Assembly (NCBI RefSeq): GCF_002073975.1 | Contig: NZ_CP020384.1 | Location: 744,001-808,000, forward strand | Length of the DNA stretch: 64,000 nt | Direction: 5' to 3' | Origin: Rhodovulum sp. MB263 | Lineage (GTDB): Bacteria > Pseudomonadota > Alphaproteobacteria > Rhodobacterales > Rhodobacteraceae | Program-made: the position numbers and the translations under genes | In this document: in pieces, positions 1 to 7,875 of the stretch | How the letters are laid out: every line of letters starts with the position of its first letter | How positions within the stretch are numbered: the stretch's first letter is position 1 | The notes under the pieces: generated by a model | Database searches by the model: none | Told to the model about the DNA's origin: nothing | The model's input: the letters and a program-made list of their open reading frames with translations, nothing else

Positions 1-232
1 ACCATCGAAGGTTGCTCAGCCCCGAGGATCACAAGTGAGGGAAGCTTGGTGCGTTCAGCCGTAAGAAAAGAATCCTTGCATTGGCAGGCCTTGGCCTTCA
101 TACACGAAGCGCTAACGTTTTTTCTCTTCGAAATGCTGCTGCCGCTGACCCGGTTTCGGTTGATCGACTTGGATCGACTTTTGCCGGGCTGTCGCGATCC
201 TGTGGGCAGCATTACTTTAGGAGAACACGGAT
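1..232 (+). promoter_or_regulatory. Upstream region / long 5' leader of the cold-shock gene
   Basis: No gene is supported here. The stretch is less GC-rich than most of the window. A weak promoter-like pair is visible (TTGCAT near 75, CATACA 17 bases later). A short tandem repeat of GATCGACTT lies near 161-181. The ribosome binding site TTAGGAGAA sits just before the csp start. Long structured leaders are usual for cold-shock mRNAs; whether this is one is an inference. Confidence 0.4.
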
Positions 233-439
233 ATGGCCAATGGCACCGTGAAATGGTTCAACAGCACCAAAGGTTTCGGCTTCATTCAACCGGAACACGG
301 CAGTAAGGATATCTTCCTTCATATTTCGGCCGTCGAGCGTGCAGGCATCAGCCACATCGAAGACGGTCAGAAGGTTACCTTCGACATCGAAACCGGCCGT
401 GACGGCCGCGAGTCCGCCAGCAACCTGGCGCTCGCGTAA
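233..439 (+). CDS. csp: Cold-shock protein, CspA family
   Basis: Encodes a 68-residue single cold-shock domain, the normal length for bacterial Csp proteins. The protein binds single-stranded RNA and DNA in the cytoplasm and acts as an RNA chaperone. The N-terminus MANGTVKWFN, the RNP1 motif KGFGFI (residues 13-18) and the RNP2-like DIFLHIS (about 27-33) are all present. The start is set by the strong Shine-Dalgarno AGGAGAA eight bases upstream. A hairpin follows the stop at 449-474. Which Csp paralogue this is, and whether it is cold-induced, cannot be told from the sequence. Confidence 0.96.
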   Translation: MANGTVKWFNSTKGFGFIQPEHGSKDIFLHISAVERAGISHIEDGQKVTFDIETGRDGRESASNLALA

Positions 440-448
440 AGCCTTCGC

Positions 449-474
449 AGCGACACGCGCTCGCGGGTGTCGCT
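449..474 (+). terminator. Hairpin after csp
   Basis: AGCGACAC (449-456) pairs perfectly with GTGTCGCT (467-474). No clear T-run follows, so this may be a transcript-stabilising hairpin rather than an intrinsic terminator. The rest of 475-843 shows no gene I can support. Confidence 0.45.
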
Positions 475-843
475 GGTTCAGGCGGGAAACATCAGGGCCT
501 ATCCAGCCTTCGCGTTTCCGCCTGCACCGCAATAGCAGCATGAGCTTCAGGATCCTGAAGTGCCCGTTGGAAGAGTGCACCAGGCAAAGGCTGCGCTCTG
601 CCGACGTAACTCAGCGGCATCCGAAGCGCCTGGCATGCCCGGCTCCGCCGATACGGCGGAGCTGATCGCAGCCAGACTTGTCTCCGCTCAGATGTGCCGC
701 GCACCCTATCCGCATGGATGGGTATCGACCGGGACGAGGTCGGCGCGATCCCCTTCTGTTTCCGCGCCGGGCGGCACGGGGTGGCGAAGCAATGCCTGCC
801 CGTATGCGCCGGCCGCGATCACCTGAAAAGAAAGACTTTACGA

Positions 844-1095
844 ATGATGGAAATCCAATGGGGCCACCCCATGGTGCTGATGACCTCGCATGATGGCGAC
901 ACCGAACGCTTTGCAACGATCGAGAAAGCCCGCTACTGGCTGCGTCGCAGATGGCCGGTCTCGGACGGGGCCCGACACACGGCACTTGCCAAGGTTGAAT
1001 CCGCTATGGAATGCATGAGTTCCGTTGAGGATGCGCGCCAGGCCTTCCTCGTCGCGGCCCTGTCCGCCGGGTTCGCACCGGCCTGCGCAGGATAG
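844..1095 (+). CDS. DUF982 family protein
   Basis: A small protein of 83 residues starting MMEIQWGHPM. It fits the DUF982 pattern: an N-terminal tryptophan strand (W-G-H-P-M-V-L), a central ARYWLRRRWP stretch, and a C-terminal helix SVEDARQAFLVAAL. Function is unknown; DUF982 proteins are common and multicopy in Rhizobiales and Rhodobacterales. The open frame extends upstream, but similarity to the family begins at this ATG pair, so I place the start here. The ribosome binding site is weak (AAAAGAAAG). It borders the decayed island that begins just downstream. Confidence 0.8.
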   Translation: MMEIQWGHPMVLMTSHDGDTERFATIEKARYWLRRRWPVSDGARHTALAKVESAMECMSSVEDARQAFLVAALSAGFAPACAG

Positions 1096-1134
1096 TTCCC
1101 CGAAAAATCTGTTCGCTTCAGTGTTGCCGGGCGC

Positions 1135-1374
1135 TCGTCCCTTGCCGCGGGCGCGGACGCGGATCTGGGGCGCGCCGCTGGGGAAGAGATCGCGGTCGTA
1201 ATCGGCCTCGAAGTAGACATGGGCCACGCCGCGCAGCCGATGCGCCTCGGTCCATTCGCGCGCCGCCGCGACATAGCGGGCCTCGGCCGCCTGATCCTCG
1301 CGGCCATTATTGACCTTCAGGCGCACCTTGCCCCGGTAATCGCTTTCGACCTGACCCCAATGGTACGGATCGCC
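1135..1374 (-). pseudogene. Fragment of a phage tail (tip/fibre) protein
   Basis: The minus-strand frame reads an internal piece of a phage central tail protein without its own start or end. Its recognisable core runs DYRGKVRLKVNNGREDQAA, then W-T-E-A-H-R-L-R-G-V-A, then YDRDLFPSGAPQI. The pattern 'W-T-x-x-H-R-L-x-G-(V/I)-A ... D-x-F-P-x-G-x-P-x-I' is typical of host-specificity (gpJ-like) tail proteins. The open frame continues at both ends, but the extra residues do not look like the family. The fragment abuts an HNH-nuclease fragment near 1370. Family recognition is from memory of the motif and would be tested by a protein search. Confidence 0.6.
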
Positions 1375-1600
1375 CGTGCCTTCGGCCGCGTCGCGGCGGT
1401 ATAGGGCGCGAACCAGCGGCCATGGCGCACCGCGCAGCCCGAGGGCGTCAGAGTCGAGCCGCCAGCAGCTCGGCCCGGGTGTCGAGGCAGTCGCCGTCCG
1501 GATCCGTCCAGCCCGAGCCGAAGGCTGCGCGGGTGTAGGGCGCGGCCGGTGCAACGCTCTGCGGCGCCTGCGCGACCGGCGCGCAGGTCAGGAGCGTCAT
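1368..1600 (-). pseudogene. HNH endonuclease family (DUF1524-like) gene, frameshifted and truncated
   Basis: Starting from ATG at 1600 the minus strand reads a short lipoprotein-like N-terminus (MTLLTCAPVAQ) and then YTRAAFGSGWTDPDGDCLDTR, the signature start of the DUF1524/HNH family (W-x-D-x-D-G-D-C-x-x-T-R). Near 1455 the frame is lost. The next conserved block, GCAVRHGRWFAPYT, continues in another frame. The catalytic D-I-D-H-V block that should follow is missing, because the sequence switches near 1370 to a phage-tail fragment. The gene is therefore broken twice. It is part of a mosaic of mobile-element debris beside tRNA-Glu. Confidence 0.6.
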
Positions 1601-1705
1601 GTCCCGCACACGTGCCATGGGATAGCGTGCTTCCGGCTTTTGCAAGTGGATGGGTTGTGGAGCTGAGCCAGGTGAAAGATGCCCAGCAGGTCACATCTGG
1701 CGGGT

Positions 1706-1952
1706 CACCTTCCTGGAGGCAAACGGCAAGGTCCGGTCGGTGAAGGAGCTTGGCAACCTTATCGCAGAATCAGCCCGGACCGCAGGCATCAGAAAGTCTG
1801 CACACGGCCTTCGAAAATCGCGACTGACAGCCATCGCTGAAGCGGGCGGAACTGCGCATGCGATTATGGTATGGCGTGGTCACCAGACCCTTCAAGAGGC
1901 CGAGCGTTACACGCGCGCGGCGCAGCTGAAAAATCTGGTCATGGGTGATTAA
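1706..1952 (+). pseudogene. C-terminal fragment of a tyrosine recombinase (phage-type integrase)
   Basis: Only the catalytic C-terminus remains. The frame shows SAHGLRKSRL (H-x-x-R box), then WRGHQTL (the H/W box GH) and AERYTRAAQ with the nucleophilic tyrosine. This matches the end of site-specific integrases of the phage family. The N-terminal arm- and core-binding domains and the first catalytic Arg are absent; upstream of about 1706 the similarity stops. An IS3-family element is inserted only eight bases after the stop. The fragment lies on the 3' side of tRNA-Glu, a common integrase target, so it probably came in with a prophage or island. Confidence 0.75.
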
Positions 1953-1956
1953 CATG

Positions 1957-1960
1957 CAAG
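1957..1960. repeat. Target-site duplication CAAG (left copy; right copy 3229-3232)
   Basis: The four bases CAAG immediately precede the left terminal repeat and immediately follow the right one. Intact duplication shows simple transposition and no later deletion at either end. Confidence 0.9.
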
Positions 1961-2023
1961 TGCTGTGCCCCCCGATAACTCGTGCATCTGATGCTAGAGT
2001 CCGTTCCAATGAGAGGACCGGAT

Positions 2024-2290
2024 ATGAAGAGATCGAAGTTCACCGAAGAGCAGATCATTTCGATCCTGCGTGAGCAGGAAGCAGGGGCTAAGACGGCAGA
2101 GGTCTGTCGCAGGCATGGGATCAGTAGCGCAACGTTCTATTCCTGGAAGGCGAAGTTTGGCGGCATGGAGCCGTCAGAAGCAAAGCGTCTGAAGGCCCTG
2201 GAAGACGAGAACGCCAAGCTGAAGCGGCTGCTTGCCGAAACGATGCTCGACAACACCGCGCTGAAGGATCTGCTGTCAAAAAAATGGTGA
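2024..2290 (+). CDS. IS3-family transposase OrfA (helix-turn-helix subunit)
   Basis: An 88-residue protein starting [11 protein letters not shown]. It has the helix-turn-helix of IS3 OrfA proteins ([24 protein letters not shown]) followed by a leucine-zipper-like coiled coil ([17 protein letters not shown]). It recognises the IS ends and dimerises with OrfAB. The internal ATG at 2024 matches the family start; the open frame is longer upstream. The end overlaps orfB. A run of seven A (2278-2284) just before the stop is the likely site of -1 frameshifting to make the OrfAB fusion transposase. Confidence 0.93.
   Translation: MKRSKFTEEQIISILREQEAGAKTAEVCRRHGISSATFYSWKAKFGGMEPSEAKRLKALEDENAKLKRLLAETMLDNTALKDLLSKKW
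2278..2284 (+). promoter_or_regulatory. A7 slippery site for programmed -1 frameshift
   Basis: Seven consecutive A residues lie eight bases before the orfA stop, at the point where orfB is open in the -1 frame. This is the classical IS3 arrangement. Frameshifting itself is inferred from the family. Confidence 0.75.
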
Positions 2291-3210
2291 CGCCCGCCGC
2301 CAGGCGCGAGGCCGTCGCCCATCTCAAACAGAGCTATGAGATGAGCGAGCGGCGGGCGTGTTCCGTGATCGGGGCAGATCGGTCCTCGGTGCGGTATCAG
2401 CATCGGCGACCAGATGATGCTGCCTTGCGCGATGTGCTGCGTGCCGCCGCAGAGACGCACCGAAGGTTCGGGTATCGACGCCTGCATGTCATCCTGCGCC
2501 GCGATGGCCATGTGCTGAACCGCAAGCGCACGCAGCGGCTCTACAGAGAAGAGGGCCTGGCCGTGCGGCGGCGTCGCAGCCGCAAACGCGCCATCGGCAC
2601 ACGGGCACCGCTGGTGACCGAGGCTGTGGCGAATGCTCGCTGGTCGGTCGATTTTGTCCAAGACCAGTTCGCCGACGGACGGCGTTTCCGCATTCTGAAC
2701 GTGATCGACGATGTCACCAAGGAGAGCCTGGCTGCGGTCGTCGACACCTCGATTTCCGGCCGCCGCGTTGCCCGGGAACTGACAACGCTGATCGCGCGGC
2801 GCGGAAAGCCAGGTGTGATCGTCTCGGACAATGGCACCGAGTTCACCTCGAACGCGATCCTCGAATGGGCCGAGAAGATGCAGGTGAAGTGGCACTATAT
2901 CGCGCCTGGCAAGCCCATGCAAAACGGCAACTGCGAGGCGTTCAACGGCCGGATGCGCGACGAGCTGCTGAACGAGACCCTGTTCTTCGGCATCGACCAT
3001 GCGCGCGCGGCTGTCGCCCGCTGGACCCACATCTACAACACCGAGCGACCGCATTCGGCCCTCGGTTATCAGGCCCCGGCGGCCTTCGCCGCCCAACTCA
3101 ACGCAATGGGCGATCAGCTTCGCGCAACTGAACTGCTGCGCAGATCGCCCATTGCTCCGTCGGCGCAACCGCGCCAAATTCAGCAAAAGACTCTGGTTTC
3201 AGCTGGATGA
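2284..3210 (+). CDS. IS3-family transposase OrfB (DDE integrase domain)
   Basis: A 308-residue protein with the rve/DDE fold. The catalytic residues are visible in [10 protein letters not shown] (first D), [10 protein letters not shown] (second D) and [14 protein letters not shown] (E). The C-terminal block [12 protein letters not shown] is typical of IS3. The frame is -1 relative to orfA and overlaps it at A7-TGG, so the functional enzyme is probably the OrfAB frameshift product. An upstream HTH_21 region ([11 protein letters not shown]) is also present. The frame is intact to its stop 18 bases before the right end. Confidence 0.95.
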   Translation: MVTPAARREAVAHLKQSYEMSERRACSVIGADRSSVRYQHRRPDDAALRDVLRAAAETHRRFGYRRLHVILRRDGHVLNRKRTQRLYREEGLAVRRRRSRKRAIGTRAPLVTEAVANARWSVDFVQDQFADGRRFRILNVIDDVTKESLAAVVDTSISGRRVARELTTLIARRGKPGVIVSDNGTEFTSNAILEWAEKMQVKWHYIAPGKPMQNGNCEAFNGRMRDELLNETLFFGIDHARAAVARWTHIYNTERPHSALGYQAPAAFAAQLNAMGDQLRATELLRRSPIAPSAQPRQIQQKTLVSAG

Positions 3211-3309
3211 ACATCGGGGGTCACAGCACAAGGAACAGTGTATCACTTGAAATCTATGATACAAAAACAGAAAAACTAAATGATTTCAGTTCTTTTTTGC
3301 ACCGGATGG

Positions 3310-3381
3310 CAGCCCGTAGGGGAGTCGAACCCCTCTTTCCAGGTTGAAAACCTGGCGTCCTAACCGATAGACGAACGGGCC
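3310..3381 (-). tRNA. tRNA-Glu (anticodon TTC)
   Basis: Read on the minus strand, a 72-base cloverleaf forms with acceptor arms GGCCCGT / ACGGGCT, an anticodon stem CCAGG/CCTGG closing the loop TTTTCAA (anticodon TTC), and a T-arm AGGGG-TTCGACT-CCCCT. The discriminator is G; CCA is not encoded. Its 3' end faces the IS/integrase debris at lower coordinates. The AT-rich 3233-3309 that follows has T-runs on the minus strand that could end transcription. Confidence 0.95.
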
Positions 3382-3482
3382 AGCTCGGTGCGTGGCGCGG
3401 TAAGTAGGCAAAACCGCGGGGGGGCGCAAGAGGTTTTTTCGACCTTCCGCAAAGAAATTTTTGCCACCCCGCGCAGCCGGGC

Positions 3483-5231
3483 TCAGGCGGCCGGGGCCGC
3501 ATCCTCCAGACGCAGCTGGACCGACTGCCGTCCGTTCCAGGAATTGATCTCCAGACGGCCGGCAAGGTGGAAGCGGGCGCCGCCATGGGCCTCGATCAGC
3601 GGGCCGAGCGGGCCGTCGAAGGCACCGAAGGCGATGGCATCGAGACGCGCGCCGAGACCGTCGCCGAAGCTCAGCTTGAGATGGGCGTCGCCGACCCGGC
3701 GGACATGCAGGATGGCGCAGTCGGGAAAGGCGAAGCGGGGGGCGGGGGCGCCCGCGCCGAAGGGGCCCGCGCGCTCGATCTCGTCGATCAACTCGACCGT
3801 GGCCGCGCCCGGCATCAACAGCGCGTCGAGCCGCAGATCGGCCGGCCCCATCCTGCCCGCGCCCTGCCGGGCCAAAAGCTCGCCAAGCCGCGCCATGGCG
3901 GGCTCGAGCCGGTCGCGCGCGACGGTCAGCCCAGCAGCCATGCGGTGGCCGCCGCCCTTCACCAGAAGCCCCTCGGAGGCCAGCCGCTGGATCGCCGCGC
4001 CCAGATCGACGCCCGAGACCGAGCGGCCGGAGCCCTTGCCCTCGTCGCCATCGAAGCCGATCACCAGGGCGGGGCGGTTGGTGGCCTCCTTCAGGCGGCT
4101 CGCGACGATGCCGACGACGCCCGGGTGCCAGCCCTCGCCCGCGGCCCAGACCAGCGGACCGTCGGTGCCTCTCTCCTCGGCCTGCGCAAGGGCTGCGGCA
4201 CGCACGCCGGCCTCGATCTCGCGGCGCTCGGTGTTGAGCTGGTCGAGCCGTTCGGCCAGCGCGGCGGCCTCGTCCGGATCGGCGGTGGCCAGCAGCCGCG
4301 CGCCCAGATCGGCCTGTCCGATCCGACCGCCGGCATTGACACGGGGTCCGAGCAGGAAGCCCAGATGGTAGGGCTTGGGCGCGCTGTCCATCCGCGCCAC
4401 GTCGGACAGCGCCACCAGCCCGGGGCGCTGGCGCCGGGCCATGATCTTCAGCCCCTGGCGCACCAGCGCGCGATTGACCCCGACCAGCGGCGCCACATCG
4501 GCCACGGTCGCCAGCGCCACCAGATCGAGCGATTGCAGCAGGTCGGGGCCGCGCATCCCGGCGTCGCGCATCTGCCGGTTCAGCTCTACCAGCAGCAGGA
4601 ACACGACGCCCGCCGCGCAGAGATGGCCGAGGCTGCCATCCTCGTCCTGCCGGTTGGGGTTCACCACGGCCAGCGCGGGCGGCAGGGTCTCGGCGCCCAG
4701 GTGGTGGTCCAGCACGACCACATCGGCGCCAGCCGCCGCGGCGATGGCGTCATGGCTGAGGGTGCCGCAATCGACGCAGACGATCAGGTCATGGTCGCGG
4801 GCCAGGGCCTGCATCGCGGGCACGTTGGGGCCGTAGCCCTCGTCGATACGGTCGGGGATATAAAGCGTGGCGCGGTGCCCCATGGCCTGCAGCCAGTCCA
4901 GCAGCAGCGCCGCCGAGGCGCCGCCATCGACATCGTAATCGGCAAAGACCGCGATCCGCTGGCGCCCGGTCAGCGCCGCGATGACGCGTTCGGCCGCCCG
5001 CCCCATGTCGCGCAGCGCGCGCGGGTCGGGCAGCAACTCCTTGAGGGTGGGGTCGAGGAAAGCGGCGGCTGTGTCTGCCGTCACCTCCCGGCGGGCCAGC
5101 ACGGCGGCGACGGCGGGGGGCAACAGGGTGGATTGCGCCAGAGCCTCGGCCTGGCGCATCTCTTCCTCCGAGGGGCCGACCCAGCGCCGCCCGGTGGCCG
5201 AAGCCTCGACCCCGAGATATGCGCGTGTCAT
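3483..5231 (-). CDS. recJ: Single-stranded-DNA-specific 5'-3' exonuclease RecJ
   Basis: A 582-residue protein, close to the usual RecJ length. It digests single-stranded DNA 5' to 3' in RecF-pathway recombination and mismatch and base-excision repair. The DHH-family motifs are visible: FADYDVDGGASAALL (about 95-110), CVDCGT (about 150) and VVLDHHLG (about 173-180). The DHHA1 domain carries GGGHRMAAGLTV near residue 440. Near the C-terminus lies the OB-fold region. It starts three bases after the stop of glpX, so the two are probably co-transcribed. Confidence 0.96.
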   Translation of the reverse strand: MTRAYLGVEASATGRRWVGPSEEEMRQAEALAQSTLLPPAVAAVLARREVTADTAAAFLDPTLKELLPDPRALRDMGRAAERVIAALTGRQRIAVFADYDVDGGASAALLLDWLQAMGHRATLYIPDRIDEGYGPNVPAMQALARDHDLIVCVDCGTLSHDAIAAAAGADVVVLDHHLGAETLPPALAVVNPNRQDEDGSLGHLCAAGVVFLLLVELNRQMRDAGMRGPDLLQSLDLVALATVADVAPLVGVNRALVRQGLKIMARRQRPGLVALSDVARMDSAPKPYHLGFLLGPRVNAGGRIGQADLGARLLATADPDEAAALAERLDQLNTERREIEAGVRAAALAQAEERGTDGPLVWAAGEGWHPGVVGIVASRLKEATNRPALVIGFDGDEGKGSGRSVSGVDLGAAIQRLASEGLLVKGGGHRMAAGLTVARDRLEPAMARLGELLARQGAGRMGPADLRLDALLMPGAATVELIDEIERAGPFGAGAPAPRFAFPDCAILHVRRVGDAHLKLSFGDGLGARLDAIAFGAFDGPLGPLIEAHGGARFHLAGRLEINSWNGRQSVQLRLEDAAPAA

Positions 5232-5234
5232 GCC

Positions 5235-6206
5235 TTACTTGGTGGGGTTGCGGTAGAACATCCGCCGCACCGACCCGGTCTTCGAGCGCATCAGCAGCGT
5301 CTCCGAGGTCAGATAGCCCACCTCGCGCTTGATCCCCGGCAGGAGCGAGCCGTCGGTCACGCCGGTCGCGGCGAAGATCACATCGGCCTGCACCAGGTCG
5401 TCGCGGGCATAGACCCGGTTCAGATCGGTGATCCCGGCCTTGGCCGCGCGGCTGCGTTCGTCATCGTTGCGGAACAGAAGCCTGCCCCACATCTGCCCGC
5501 CCATGCATTTCAGCGCGGCGGCGGCCAGGACGCCCTCGGGGGCGCCGCCCGAGCCCATGTACATGTCGATGCCGGTGCGGCCGCGGTCGGCGCAATGCAT
5601 GATGCCCGCAACGTCGCCATCGGTGATCAGCCGGATCGCGGCGCCGGTGGCGCGGACCTCGGCGATCAGGTCCTCATGGCGCGGCCGTTCGAGGATACAG
5701 ACGGTGATGTCATCGGCGCTGCCGCCCTTGGCCTCGGCCAGAACCCTGACCCGTTCCGAGGGCGACATGTCGAGCGTGACCAGGTTCTCGGGATAGCCCG
5801 GCCCGATGGCCAGCTTTTCCATGTAGACGTCGGGGGCATGCAGCATGGTGCCGCGCGGGCCCATCGCGACCACGGCCAGCGCGTTCGGCATGTCCTTGGC
5901 GGTCAGCGTGGTGCCTTCCAGCGGATCGAGCGCGATGTCGACCGCCGGACCCTCGCCGGTGCCCACTTCCTCGCCGATGAACAGCATCGGCGCCTCGTCG
6001 CGCTCGCCCTCGCCGATCACAACGACGCCCTTGATGTCCAGCTGGTTCAGCCGTCGCCGCATCGCGTCCACCGCCGCCTGGTCGGCGGCCTTCTCGTCGC
6101 CATGGCCGATCAGTTTGGCCGAGGCCATTGCGGCAGCTTCCGACACCCGGGCAAGTCCGAGAGAGAGCATCCGGTCGTTGAAATCGACAGGGGGGGTCTT
6201 GTTCAT
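5235..6206 (-). CDS. glpX: Class II fructose-1,6-bisphosphatase
   Basis: A 323-residue GlpX-type phosphatase. It hydrolyses fructose-1,6-bisphosphate in gluconeogenesis and the Calvin cycle; many family members in autotrophs also act on sedoheptulose-1,7-bisphosphate. The metal-binding blocks GEGERDEAPML and DPLEGTTLTAKD, and the substrate-binding GSGGAPEGVLAAAALKC, are intact. The internal ATG (MNKTPPVDFNDRML) matches the family start. The frame is open upstream, but that part has no family similarity. It lies directly ahead of recJ. Its Calvin-cycle use would link it to the cbb operon at 22-27 kb, though it is not in that operon. Confidence 0.96.
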   Translation of the reverse strand: MNKTPPVDFNDRMLSLGLARVSEAAAMASAKLIGHGDEKAADQAAVDAMRRRLNQLDIKGVVVIGEGERDEAPMLFIGEEVGTGEGPAVDIALDPLEGTTLTAKDMPNALAVVAMGPRGTMLHAPDVYMEKLAIGPGYPENLVTLDMSPSERVRVLAEAKGGSADDITVCILERPRHEDLIAEVRATGAAIRLITDGDVAGIMHCADRGRTGIDMYMGSGGAPEGVLAAAALKCMGGQMWGRLLFRNDDERSRAAKAGITDLNRVYARDDLVQADVIFAATGVTDGSLLPGIKREVGYLTSETLLMRSKTGSVRRMFYRNPTK

Positions 6207-6356
6207 GGCAAAGCCTTTTGGGACAGGAAAACGGTCGCGCCCATCTAGCCCCCGGCGCTCTGCAAGGGCAAGGGGGGGGCATGGATGCGGTCGGCTGGGT
6301 TGCGCCGAGCGCGCGGCTCTGTTGACAGTCCCTCCGCGCCGGGCCTTCCATGGCAC

Positions 6357-7016
6357 ATGTGCGGACGGTTCGCGATCACGATGCCGGCAGAGGCGATGGC
6401 GGCGCCTTTCGGGGCGGTGCCCGGCAATGACCTGCCCGCCGGTCCCGACTTCAATATCTGCCCGACCGACACGGTCGGGGCGGTCACGTCGGCCGAGGGG
6501 CTCAGGCGGCTCCGACCGATGCGCTGGGGCTTCCTGCCGGGCTGGTACAAGAGCCCGGGCGACGGGCCGCTCCTGATCAATGCCCGGGCCGACACGCTGG
6601 CGCGGAAGCCCGCCTTCGCCGCCGCCGCGCGCCAGCGGCGCTGTCTGATCCCGGCCTCGGGTTTTTATGAATGGCAGAAAGGGCCGCAAGGGTCACGGCT
6701 GCCCTGGTATGCCAGCCGCAGAGATGGTGCGCCGCTGGCCTTCGCCGCGATCTGGCAGGACTGGGCGCGCGAGGGCCGCAGCCTGACGAGCTGCGCCATC
6801 GTCACCATCGCGGCCAATGCGCGGATGGCCGAGATCCATGACCGGATGCCGGTGATCCTGGAGCCGGCCGACTGGCCGCTCTGGCTGGGCGAGGCGGGGC
6901 ATGGCGCGGCGGCGCTGATGCGCCCGGCCGGTGACGGGGTGCTGCAGCTCCATCGGGTCGGGCCGGCGGTCAACGCGACCCGGGCCGAGGGGCCGGAACT
7001 GATCGAGCCGATCTAG
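6357..7016 (+). CDS. yedK: SRAP domain protein (YedK/HMCES family), abasic-site DNA-protein crosslinker
   Basis: A 219-residue protein beginning MCGRFAITMP. Cys2 becomes the mature N-terminus and forms a thiazolidine crosslink with abasic sites in single-stranded DNA, shielding them. Further SRAP signatures are FNICPTDTV (Asn), MRWGFLPGW, INARADTLA, RRCLIPASGFYEWQ (catalytic Glu) and IHDRMPVIL (His). The start is fixed by the Met-Cys requirement of the family; the upstream part of the frame is not conserved. It is divergent from glpX. Confidence 0.95.
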   Translation: MCGRFAITMPAEAMAAPFGAVPGNDLPAGPDFNICPTDTVGAVTSAEGLRRLRPMRWGFLPGWYKSPGDGPLLINARADTLARKPAFAAAARQRRCLIPASGFYEWQKGPQGSRLPWYASRRDGAPLAFAAIWQDWAREGRSLTSCAIVTIAANARMAEIHDRMPVILEPADWPLWLGEAGHGAAALMRPAGDGVLQLHRVGPAVNATRAEGPELIEPI

Positions 7017-7875
7017 GCCCCGGCCTCCGGCCCGCTGCCCTGCTCGATCCGCTCGGAACGCGCCCCGATCCCCGGCCCCCTTGTGGCGGTCGGCCCGAGT
7101 GCAAGCCGGGCAGTCCGGGCGTCCTCCGGCCAGAACGGCCGGTGCAGGAGACCCGGTCGGACGCTACAGACGCGGGCATCTGGCCGGGGCGAGCAGGCGC
7201 CGGGACCGTCCTCGGTCGGCCTGCGGCCAATGCCCGGCATCTCGACCGAGTGGACGCTCCTCGCCATCTTCTCGGCCGCCGGAAGCGGCAGAGGGGTGCG
7301 GTCGAAGGAAGAGGCCGGCCTTAGCTGGCGGCTGAAGAAGTCTCAGGCTGAGCGGCCCGGGAACTGAATACCGCGCTTTCGGGCTCTCGCATCGCGCTGA
7401 AGTATCTTGATCGCGTCGGGGGCCAACGAAGTCGACGAGGATCCCGGCTTCAAATTGCCTTTTTCAGCAGCCTGGTAGCCGCCGGGAGGAGGACGGCCTG
7501 CGCGCGCGGCGTGTGGCCCTCCGCCCGACGATCCGGGGCACGCAGGCGAAGGGGGAGGGGCCATCCGCGGGGCCCATCCGCAGGGCTGTCCCTCGGGCCT
7601 CGGGCGGCCGCGGATGAGGACGCTCGTATGGCAGCCCGCCGCGCGGCCCGGGCAAAGGGCGATGTGCAGCACGGGGTGGGTCGCGCATGGCAAGCTGTCT
7701 CAGGGGTGCCGCCTGCGACTGGGACCGCGACCGTGCCTTGCACTGCGCCCTGGACTGCACCCAAGGCGCCCCCGAAGGACGGCCCCAAGGCAGCCTCGAA
7801 AATGTCGCACGAGGCCCGGGGCGCGAAGGGGCGCCTCGGGATCGCGGCGGACGGAACCGCGCCGGGCCTTGCGCG
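7017..7875. other. Gene-poor GC-rich stretch
   Basis: About 860 bases between two 3' ends. Overlapping frames exist on both strands but are low-complexity Arg/Pro/Ala sequences without any family pattern, as expected of random frames at this GC content. I see no RNA gene or clear terminator. Confidence 0.5.

Larger units (their letters stand above)
1961..3228 (+). mobile_element. Complete IS3-family insertion sequence (IS407-like group)
   Basis: The ends form imperfect terminal inverted repeats. The left end is TGCTGTGCCCCCCGATA and the reverse complement of the right end is TGCTGTGACCCCCGATG. The element is flanked on both sides by CAAG (1957-1960 and 3229-3232), a 4-base target duplication as expected for this IS3 subgroup. 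It is 1268 bases long and carries orfA and orfB with an A7 slippery run at 2278-2284. Both reading frames are intact, so the element may be active. The exact IS name would need an ISfinder search. Confidence 0.92.

Noticed and set aside
838-1554. Whole 238-codon minus-strand frame as one phage gene
   Set aside because: Only residues about 61-140 look like a tail protein; the flanks are antisense to DUF982 or out-of-frame HNH sequence.
3567-6248. Plus-strand open frame of 893 codons
   Set aside because: It is antisense to recJ and glpX, is composed of His/Gln/Gly/Arg-rich non-family sequence, and exists only because of the GC bias of the real genes.
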